A program made the position numbers and the translations under genes. Of a DNA stretch of 64,000 nt, positions 58,085-64,000 are shown piece by piece. The stretch's first letter is position 1; every line of letters begins with the position of its first letter. The stretch is taken from contig NZ_MCHY01000008.1 of assembly GCF_003609605.1 (NCBI RefSeq), positions 868,001 to 932,000 of the forward strand, read 5' to 3'. The notes beneath the pieces are model-generated. The model made no database searches and was not told where the DNA came from. It worked only from the letters and a program-made list of their open reading frames with translations. This stretch comes from Ammoniphilus oxalaticus. GTDB lineage: Bacteria; Bacillota; Bacilli; Aneurinibacillales; RAOX-1.

Positions 58085-58093
58085 TAGTGTATG
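58085..58093 (-). promoter_or_regulatory. candidate sigma-E/K -10 box
   Basis: Minus-strand CATACACTA fits both CATANNNTA (sigma-K) and CATACANT (sigma-E), 30 bases before the Cys-cluster gene. Confidence 0.55.
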
Positions 58094-58200
58094 AGTCGAA
58101 TTTCGGCATTGATACTGTGGGAAGGGCATTTGGGTGAACGTCTAGGAAACCGGTGAATACACTGTTTACTTATAGATTGATTTTGGGGGTGGCGTTCTTG

Positions 58201-59700
58201 ATGGATGAGGAACGTAAACGACGAAAATTTGAACTCAAAAAGCTTGAATTGGAGTTAAAGATAAAAGAGTCGGAATTAAAAGCAAGGGAATTAGAATTAC
58301 AGATTGTCCGTGAAAAGCAAAAAGGGGGAGGGAAAATGGAGCTGCTTTCACAGGCGCAGGGTAGCGGGGAAGAGCTCGAACAGCTAGATTGGCTGAGAGA
58401 AGCGGCTGTTGGCAGTCCATCATTTACAAATAGCCCTTATGATTTAAAGTCGCTTGTTTATGGACTCCACGGACAAAATGCGGTTGCCTTAAACGTCGAC
58501 GCAGACGGAAATTTACGGATGGCGAATTCAGGAGGGGGCGAGCAGGTCCAGACTAGCCTTCCCCTAACATCCTATCACGATTTAAGCGCCTCTCCGTTTA
58601 CCCCAGATCTCGGTTGGACGACGCGTTATTCCATCAATTCGGAATTGTTAGCGGTCACTGCGACGGGCAGTGGTTCGGTGAAAGGCATTAATGGGAGCGC
58701 TGTTTTACAATCAGGAATGACCGGAAGCTCAACTGCCAATATGAGAACTCGGAAATATCTTCGGTATACGACGGGACTGGGGATTCGAACGATATTTAAT
58801 GCTCTTTTTACTTTGGGTATTGCCGGGACGAGGCAAATCATTGGACTTGGCGATCAGGGAGAAGGGTTATTTTTTGGTTACAACGGCGCCCGTTTTGGTA
58901 TCTTACGTAGATCCAACGGTGTGGACAATTGGACGGAACAATCGGCCTGGAATATGGATCGATTGGATGGGAGTGGCGGGAGTGGTGTTATGCTGGATCC
59001 AACAAAAGGGAATCTTTATCGAATTACGTACCAAGGGGATTATGGCGTGATTACTTTTTTTGTCGCTCACCCAAGTAGCGGGGTATGGATCCCTGTCCAT
59101 CAACAAGCAACTGGCAATGTCTCGACCGCTCCCGCAATATTTACGTTACACTTGCCGTTAATGGCTGCTGTAGATAATGGGTCAACGACAGCTAACCCCG
59201 TTTTGCGAACCTCTACCGCCATTGCTGGAGTAGAAGGTGTAGCGACAAAGGCAATTGCTACAAGGCAGGCTTTCTCTAATTCAAAAAGGATTGGATCAAG
59301 TAGTGAGGTCAATCTCTTCACGATTCAAAACAAAGATCTTTTCAATTCTGTAACCAATCGTAATTCGATACGCGTTTTCATGCTCTCAATCGCTGTCGAC
59401 GGAGAAGCTAAAAATATAGAATTTTCGCTTAGAAGAAACGCTGTCCTCACTGGGAATACTACATTTACGAATATCCATACTGAAAATAGCAGTGTTGCCT
59501 ACAATACCGAGGGGACATATACCCAGGGAACGGGAAGTGTAAAATTTTCATCCCATTTATCTAATACGGATTCAAATGTGATTGATCTAAGCTCATTAGA
59601 TATCCCGCTGCCCGTTGGTGAAACGATTACGGTAACGGCGCGTACGTCGGGAAGCACTTCCACATGCAGCGCTAGCCTTAATTGGATGGAATTTTATTAA
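58201..59700 (+). CDS. coiled-coil surface-type protein with jelly-roll-like body
   Basis: A 499-residue protein. Residues 1-40 are a charged coiled coil (EERKRRKFELKKLELELKIK). A module D-L-K-S-L-V-Y-G and V-A-L-N-V-D-A-D-G-N-L follows, the same pattern as in the two DUF6385-type proteins across the gap. The body (about 140-499) is beta-rich without signal peptide and resembles phage tail- or collagen-associated head domains. ATG 58201 follows GGGGGTGGCG. It may self-assemble as a trimeric spore surface protein. Confidence 0.72.
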   Translation: MDEERKRRKFELKKLELELKIKESELKARELELQIVREKQKGGGKMELLSQAQGSGEELEQLDWLREAAVGSPSFTNSPYDLKSLVYGLHGQNAVALNVDADGNLRMANSGGGEQVQTSLPLTSYHDLSASPFTPDLGWTTRYSINSELLAVTATGSGSVKGINGSAVLQSGMTGSSTANMRTRKYLRYTTGLGIRTIFNALFTLGIAGTRQIIGLGDQGEGLFFGYNGARFGILRRSNGVDNWTEQSAWNMDRLDGSGGSGVMLDPTKGNLYRITYQGDYGVITFFVAHPSSGVWIPVHQQATGNVSTAPAIFTLHLPLMAAVDNGSTTANPVLRTSTAIAGVEGVATKAIATRQAFSNSKRIGSSSEVNLFTIQNKDLFNSVTNRNSIRVFMLSIAVDGEAKNIEFSLRRNAVLTGNTTFTNIHTENSSVAYNTEGTYTQGTGSVKFSSHLSNTDSNVIDLSSLDIPLPVGETITVTARTSGSTSTCSASLNWMEFY

Positions 59701-59766
59701 TGATAGTCATCTGACCTTATTTTTAGCGCCTATCCATGTTTGTCTATACGCTTTCGTTCCCTCTTT

Positions 59767-59775
59767 CATACGATA
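59767..59775 (+). promoter_or_regulatory. candidate sigma-K/E -10 box
   Basis: CATACGATA fits CATANNNTA, 30 bases before the DUF1036 gene start. Confidence 0.5.
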
Positions 59776-59804
59776 AAAGTGTAAAGAGAGGAAGGAGTGT
59801 AAAG

Positions 59805-60323
59805 ATGGGATTATATTTCCAAAATAGTACGAATCGAACCGTGTATGTCACTTACGGTTATCCAAATCGTGGGTGTGGACCTGTGAATTACGCAAAAATT
59901 GGCTGGTACGCGATCGCGCCTGGGCAACGTCGCTTGCTATGGAGCGGATATGCCGGCGGAAATACGTTCTATTATTATGCGGAAGATGGTGTTGGACGCA
60001 CCTGGTCTGGCGTTTACTTCACGGATGTATCGAATCAAGCGTTCCATTGGTGTTGGGACACGCGTTGCGCGTCGTGCCGATCCGTCGGGATGCGACCGGT
60101 TTCGGTCCCGTTTTTTTACAGCGATTATACCGTCAATCTAATTTCGAGCAGCAGTCAACGCCGATCGAAAGCGGGCAATATTCGTTATGTCCTGCCATCC
60201 GCAAAAGGGGTCCGCGTTCAGGCGAAAAAGATCCCGTTGCTGGCAAAGAAAAGACGCGGAAAAGGGAAGCCAGTGTCTGTAAGACGTGTTTCTTTGCCGA
60301 AACGAACGGTTAGAAAAAAATAA
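59805..60323 (+). CDS. DUF1036 family protein with basic tail
   Basis: A 172-residue protein. The first 105 residues match DUF1036 (LYFQNSTNRTVYVTYGY, GWYAIAPGQRRLLWSG, YYYAEDGVGRTWSG, FHWCWDTRC). A Lys/Arg-rich tail of 50 residues follows (IPLLAKKRRGKGKPVSVRR). ATG 59805 follows AGGAAGGAG. The basic tail could bind anionic spore or cell-wall polymers. Function of the family is unknown. Confidence 0.8.
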   Translation: MGLYFQNSTNRTVYVTYGYPNRGCGPVNYAKIGWYAIAPGQRRLLWSGYAGGNTFYYYAEDGVGRTWSGVYFTDVSNQAFHWCWDTRCASCRSVGMRPVSVPFFYSDYTVNLISSSSQRRSKAGNIRYVLPSAKGVRVQAKKIPLLAKKRRGKGKPVSVRRVSLPKRTVRKK

Positions 60324-60351
60324 TAAAGTAGGGTCTAGCCAACCAAGCAAC

Positions 60352-60395
60352 AACAAGAGCTCATCTCGTCGTTAACACGAAGATGAGCTCTTGTT
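60352..60395. terminator. bidirectional terminator
   Basis: A 15-base perfect stem (60352-60366 with 60381-60395); it lies between the convergent DUF1036 and subtilase genes and covers the last codons of the latter. Confidence 0.85.
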
Positions 60396-61523
60396 CATTT
60401 TGCTTAAAGCGGCTAACAAGCGAGAAGCGGTGACGACGCCACGGCCTTGTTTGTTTAATGGCGCGCGAGGAATACGCCGCGCGGCTTGGTCCATTAGGCG
60501 TTTGATTTGGAGCGGTGTTAGTTCAGGGTTCTGGGCAAGTAAAAGGGCGCATAAGCCTGAGATGTGCGGCGCGGACATGGATGTGCCCGATAGGGTGTTG
60601 TACCCCGGCGGAACCGGCCATGTGGATAAAATATCGACGCCCGGAGCGACATAGTTCAATGTTTTTCCGTAGTTACTAAACGAAGCGACCCGATTTTGCG
60701 AATCGAGCGCTCCGATCGCAAGCGCTTCCGGGTAGCGGGCGGGATAATCGAGTGTTGCTGAACTGTTGCCAGCAGAAGCGACCATGATGATACCCGCTTG
60801 CAGAGCGGCCTTTATTGCTCGATGCAGCACAGGACTCGATTCAGCGGAGCCAAAACTCATATTTAACACACGAACCTGGTGGTGAATCGCCCAGTCGATT
60901 GCCTGAGCGATATCGACAAGATCAGCGGTTCCTTCCGGCGCAAAACATTTTAAAGCGTAGAGTTCCGCCCGTGGCGCCATTCCAACGACACCGAATGAAT
61001 TGTTTAAGGCGGCGATCGTACCCGCGACATGGGTGCCATGTCCATTATCATCAACAAATGGACTTGTTGAGTTGAACGTGTTGACTCCGCCTTTCACGTT
61101 CCCGTTTAAATCGGGGTGATGGGCATTAATTCCGGTGTCAATAACGCCCACTTTTACACCTGCGCCTTCGCTCGTTGTCCACACTTGCGGAGCTTGCAAA
61201 CGCGAAATTCCCCATGGAACCGTCTGTTTGGAAGCCCGATTTGCATCATGTAAGGTAAATTGGATATTGCTTTCAACCGTAATGCGCTGTTCCTCATCTT
61301 GGTCATTACTGATCAGCAATCGACTTTTTAATGTTTCATAATCTTCCTTTAATAGGGATAAACAATGCCATCGAGCGTAAAGTCGGAGTCTGCGCTTCGC
61401 CCGTTTCGGTAAATTGTCGTAACAGCGAAGCAATTGTCGTTCATTCGGATACATTAAAAATAAGTGTTCCTGCTCTCGTTTTTTTGCCACCTGCTCGCCA
61501 ACTCTCTTTCTTCTACTTTGCAT
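60372..61523 (-). CDS. S8 family subtilisin-like serine protease
   Basis: A 383-residue subtilase. The catalytic triad is Asp in VGVIDTGINAHHPDL, His in NGHGTHVAGTIA and Ser in LSGTSMSAPHISG; oxyanion Asn is in VASAGNSS. The N-terminal 100 residues (LLRCYDNLPKRAKRRLRLYA) have no signal peptide, so it acts in the mother cell or spore. A sigma-K-like -10 box at 61524-61532 abuts ATG 61523, so the real start may be GTG 61490 or ATG 61454. Possibly processes coat proteins. Confidence 0.88.
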   Translation of the reverse strand: MQSRRKRVGEQVAKKREQEHLFLMYPNERQLLRCYDNLPKRAKRRLRLYARWHCLSLLKEDYETLKSRLLISNDQDEEQRITVESNIQFTLHDANRASKQTVPWGISRLQAPQVWTTSEGAGVKVGVIDTGINAHHPDLNGNVKGGVNTFNSTSPFVDDNGHGTHVAGTIAALNNSFGVVGMAPRAELYALKCFAPEGTADLVDIAQAIDWAIHHQVRVLNMSFGSAESSPVLHRAIKAALQAGIIMVASAGNSSATLDYPARYPEALAIGALDSQNRVASFSNYGKTLNYVAPGVDILSTWPVPPGYNTLSGTSMSAPHISGLCALLLAQNPELTPLQIKRLMDQAARRIPRAPLNKQGRGVVTASRLLAALSKMNKSSSSC

Positions 61524-61532
61524 TATTGTATG
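61524..61532 (-). promoter_or_regulatory. candidate sigma-K/E -10 box
   Basis: Minus-strand CATACAATA fits CATANNNTA, immediately before the subtilase open frame. Confidence 0.4.
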
Positions 61533-61607
61533 AGGCGAGTGGGCCGTCGGTTCATTTACGAAAAAAAAAGACCGAAGTGTAGGCTTCAGTCTCCAATCCC
61601 GTTCAGT

Positions 61608-62363
61608 TTAATGTCGATTTAGCAACCGAAAATTGCGGACAATCCGTCTGTAAATGTTTTCATTCGGCAACGCTTTAAATAATTGATGTCCGGGCGTCGT
61701 ATTCACTTCAATGATCCATGCGTTTCCATGAATATCAATCCCGTAATCGATGCCAAGCTCCCGCAATCCGGGATATGTGTTTGTTAAATGATCGGCAATC
61801 ACTAAACTTAAATCGCGCAATTCATCCCTGCGTCTTTTAATTTCTGTAAAAGGGAGTTGCATCGTCTCCATCATCGCTTGACGAAATGAAATTGCTTTTC
61901 CCCCAGATGCAAAGTTGGTGATAATCCCGTTTTTGGCGCCTAGTTTTCCGACGATCCCACTGTAAACCCACTGTTCCATCGGCCGTTGCGCAAGTACGCG
62001 AAAGTCGATCGGCTGTTCGTTAAGCGTGAGCAGGGGGATCCCTTCTTGAATGATATATTTATAATTTTTGACCAAACTTTTAAGATAAACGGTTAGGCTG
62101 TCAAAAGTGTGAATGTGTTCAGTCGAGTCGCTAGAGCGAACAACGAACCCAAGAGGGGCGTGGGAGAGTTGAATAATCCCCCTTCCTTTCATCCCCGTAT
62201 CGGGCTTCATATATAAAACAGGATGATCGGTGAGCATCTCAATCAGGTTCTCTTTCGTTAACCATTTCATTTCTGGCATGTAGGATTGGATGATCTCATG
62301 TTCTTGGAGCAAGTTGTCTTTCTCCCATTTACTCATGACGTATTGATATCTACGTTTAATCAC
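61608..62363 (-). CDS. YheC/YheD family ATP-grasp protein, short form
   Basis: A 251-residue member with only the ATP-grasp half of the family. Landmarks are SKWEKDNLLQEHEIIQSYMP, LYMKPDTGMKGRGIIQL, YIIQEGIPLLTL, IDFRVLAQRPM, ASGGKAISFRQ and the metal-binding AWIIEVNTTPGHQLF with Glu-x-Asn. GTG 62363 follows AGGAGAGG. A -10 box at 62395-62403 suggests sporulation expression. The fourth YheC/YheD gene in the window, 24 kb from the other three. Confidence 0.88.
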   Translation of the reverse strand: MIKRRYQYVMSKWEKDNLLQEHEIIQSYMPEMKWLTKENLIEMLTDHPVLYMKPDTGMKGRGIIQLSHAPLGFVVRSSDSTEHIHTFDSLTVYLKSLVKNYKYIIQEGIPLLTLNEQPIDFRVLAQRPMEQWVYSGIVGKLGAKNGIITNFASGGKAISFRQAMMETMQLPFTEIKRRRDELRDLSLVIADHLTNTYPGLRELGIDYGIDIHGNAWIIEVNTTPGHQLFKALPNENIYRRIVRNFRLLNRH

Positions 62364-62394
62364 AGATATCCTCTCCTAGGTGTTGACATTACTT

Positions 62395-62403
62395 TATTCT
62401 ATG
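62395..62403 (-). promoter_or_regulatory. candidate sigma-K/E -10 box
   Basis: Minus-strand CATAGAATA fits CATANNNTA, 32 bases before the short YheC/YheD start. Confidence 0.5.
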
Positions 62404-62475
62404 TACGAGTTGGGAAATCGGTATGGATGAATGCCTAGAGAAGGGAAATTTGCAGAGATAAGAGGTGGAATCCCA

Positions 62476-63141
62476 TTGATAGCGGTTAAAAAAAGATGGC
62501 TATTTGGGGCCCTATTCGGTTGTTTGCTCGTCGTTTGGTTACTTTGGTTTTTTAAAGCGCAGTTGTTACTGATTAACTTGGATGGCATCGTTCTCTTCCT
62601 GCATGAACTTGGACCGTGGGCGTTCCTGTTTGGCAGCGGGCTGATCGTTGTTCAAACGTTTGCGCCGATTGTGCCCTTTTTAGTGTTGGTCGGGGCGAAC
62701 GTGTTCGTGTTTGGGTTATGGGGCGGATTTTTGTTGTCATGGATTGGCGCCGTCTGCGGGGCGATCTTGATGTTTATTGTGGCCAGAACGGTCGGGCGAA
62801 ATTGGGCTCAGCAAAAGCTAAGCGAGGCGCGGCATTGGCAAAAGCTTGATCACATTCTGGACAGAAACGGCTTTAAAACGGTATTCGCATTACGGCTTGT
62901 TCCGATTATTCCCGCGGTGGTTGTCAATTTGGCAGCGGGCTTATCGACGGTTCGAACGAGAATGTACATACTGGCGACCGCGCTTGGCAAAATTCCGTTG
63001 GTGTTTGCGCAATGTTTTATCGGACATGATTTGTTACATTTTTCAAACCATAAATCGCGGCTTATGTACGTTGCTGTTGGCTGCGTTTTGATTTTTGCGG
63101 TTGCTTTGGCTTACGCTCGAAAAAAATGGAAACTCTCATGA
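62476..63141 (+). CDS. TVP38/TMEM64 (DedA-like) family membrane protein
   Basis: A 221-residue protein with five or six hydrophobic segments and the SNARE-associated/TVP38 region: FAPIVPFLVLVGANVFVFG, LSWIGAVCGAILMFIVAR, FALRLVPIIPAVVVNLAAG and ALGKIPLVFAQCFIGHD. TTG 62476 is chosen because AAGAGGTGG lies 7 bases upstream; ATG 62431 has no site. The family is linked to lipid carrier or membrane homeostasis. Confidence 0.85.
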   Translation: MIAVKKRWLFGALFGCLLVVWLLWFFKAQLLLINLDGIVLFLHELGPWAFLFGSGLIVVQTFAPIVPFLVLVGANVFVFGLWGGFLLSWIGAVCGAILMFIVARTVGRNWAQQKLSEARHWQKLDHILDRNGFKTVFALRLVPIIPAVVVNLAAGLSTVRTRMYILATALGKIPLVFAQCFIGHDLLHFSNHKSRLMYVAVGCVLIFAVALAYARKKWKLS

Positions 63142-63202
63142 AAAACAAAAAGTTGGAGATTCTAAAAAGTAGCAAAACGATGTTGAAAAGGAGCGTGAGC
63201 AA

Positions 63203-63607
63203 ATGATTTCATTCCAGTCGGAAATTGAAGGAAAAGAAGCCCAATACGGCGCGATTGCCGAGCCGTTTGCTACTGAGGGATTTGTGCTTGGCGGCAACTG
63301 GGACTATGATGGTGGCTATTTTGACTGCGCCTTAGAAAAGGATGGGGACGGTGAAACGATTTATTTACGGTTACCCGCCCAAGTGACACGCGGTCAACTC
63401 GATGACGCCAAAGCAAACTTGAAATTTTTGCAACCGTTATTGGTGAGGCATGTCGTCCATACCGGGATCGCGGATGAAGTCGGATCGGCGGGAACACTCA
63501 ATCAGTTTCAATCTCCGATCGAAACAGACGGGGAAATCCATGCCGAAGATCATCGAGTTGCCAAAGCGGAACAAGCGATTCAACGGATTATGCCGTTTCT
63601 ATCTTAA
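63203..63607 (+). CDS. YugN-like family protein
   Basis: A 134-residue protein with the YugN pattern: GFVLGGNWDYDGGYFDCAL, IYLRLPAQ, LLVRHVVHTGIADE and a C-terminal helix ending in AEQAIQRIMPFL. ATG 63203 follows AAAAGGAGCGTG. The function of YugN is unknown. Followed by a strong terminator. Confidence 0.85.
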   Translation: MISFQSEIEGKEAQYGAIAEPFATEGFVLGGNWDYDGGYFDCALEKDGDGETIYLRLPAQVTRGQLDDAKANLKFLQPLLVRHVVHTGIADEVGSAGTLNQFQSPIETDGEIHAEDHRVAKAEQAIQRIMPFLS

Positions 63608-63632
63608 AAGCCCGATTTTCGGGCTTTTTCTT
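63606..63632 (+). terminator. intrinsic terminator
   Basis: AAAAGCCCGA (63606-63615) pairs perfectly with TCGGGCTTTT (63619-63628), three-base loop, T-run. Confidence 0.92.
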
Positions 63633-63653
63633 TGAAAAAAGGGGGGACGATTG

Positions 63654-64000
63654 ATGAAGCTAAGGAATATGGCGCGTTTGTTTGCGTTAGCCGCGGTTTG
63701 CTTACTGGTCATTTGTGGGATCCCAGAAGCGGGAGAAGCGAAAGAAACAGGTCGATTGACGATCCGTGTGAAATCGTCTCCTGACGCGGTGTTTGAAACG
63801 AAGCTAGAAACATTGAATAAATGGTTTGTTAATGAAATTAAGAAAGCCCCAAAACAACAAACAAAGGCGCAGCCTGAACTTCCATACGGGTATGTGACCT
63901 TGCATGGTGAACAACAGGATGTTGCGTATGTCGTTAGTTATGCCTTGAACTTATTCGACCTCGAGCGTGGCGTGAAGGTTAGACTTCCCCAAGAGGCGAA
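63654..64000 (+). CDS. secreted protein, partial (runs off the window)
   Basis: ATG 63654 after AGGGGGGACG opens a frame that continues to the window end without a stop. The first 30 residues are a signal peptide (KLRNMARLFALAAVCLLVIC, cut after EAGEA). The mature part has strands (GRLTIRVKS, GYVTLHG) and helices; no family can be assigned from the first 115 residues. Confidence 0.7.
   Translation, partial: MKLRNMARLFALAAVCLLVICGIPEAGEAKETGRLTIRVKSSPDAVFETKLETLNKWFVNEIKKAPKQQTKAQPELPYGYVTLHGEQQDVAYVVSYALNLFDLERGVKVRLPQEA

Noticed and set aside
1-64000. CRISPR arrays, rRNA and tRNA genes
   Set aside because: No regularly spaced 25-40 base repeats with unique spacers, and no rRNA or tRNA sequence recognised; the 82-base repeat has conserved, not unique, spacers.

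Overview
The window looks like chromosome from an endospore-forming member of the Bacillales (Firmicutes). Strong AGGAGG-type ribosome binding sites, frequent TTG and GTG starts and tight intrinsic terminators point there. So do families typical of spore formers: YheC/YheD ATP-grasp proteins, CotSA-like glycosyltransferases, DUF1659/DUF2922/YvrJ, YugN, a PadR+DUF2812 pair and CtaG+DUF2243. No rRNA, tRNA or CRISPR array was seen. The genus cannot be fixed from the sequence alone.

Layout. 1-9.2 kb: small membrane or lipoproteins, a PadR regulator with DUF2812, a minus-strand DUF1659/DUF2922/YvrJ set, a phage-like remnant (amidase, zinc-ribbon protein, replication-like protein, XRE regulator), a SAM methyltransferase and an ACR3-like transporter. 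9.3-11.8 kb: a TPP riboswitch in front of a short-chain dehydrogenase and a flavin monooxygenase. 12-23 kb: ordinary genes (ECF sigma and a DUF4179-like partner, hemolysin III, acyl-CoA synthetase, uracil-DNA glycosylase, ComEC-like MBL plus DUF3006, OsmC, DUF2243+CtaG, Uma2).

23.3-39 kb is the heart of the window: four glycosyltransferases, three YheC/YheD ATP-grasp proteins, an Asp/Glu racemase, two MurF-like ligases, a DUF2156-type acyltransferase and a TupA-like ATP-grasp ligase. Several overlap by a few bases. Together they look like a machine that builds a sugar polymer and decorates it with amino acids or peptides, possibly including D-amino acids, probably on the spore surface. 39-40.4 kb carries small Cys-containing surface-type proteins.

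40.6-47.6 kb is a scar. A glycosyltransferase gene is cut after about 84 codons and followed by an AT-rich mobile segment: a RecD2-like helicase lacking its N-terminus, a RuvC-like nuclease, a long-range paired RNA candidate, a stand-alone 'Recombinase' domain protein and a large serine recombinase. Broken pieces of a cupin gene and a second tupA-like gene follow. 47.7-56 kb resumes surface polysaccharide functions: two tandem-duplicated GT2 proteins flanking a UDP-sugar dehydrogenase and an epimerase/decarboxylase, then a GT2-TPR protein. 56-63 kb holds repeat proteins with DUF6385-like ends, a coiled-coil surface protein, a DUF1036 protein, a subtilase, a fourth short YheC/YheD, a TVP38-family membrane protein, a YugN-like protein and a secreted protein running off the end.

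Sequences of the form CATANNNTA, as in sporulation sigma-K/sigma-E -10 elements, lie just upstream of ten of the surface-related genes. This suggests a shared mother-cell sporulation programme.
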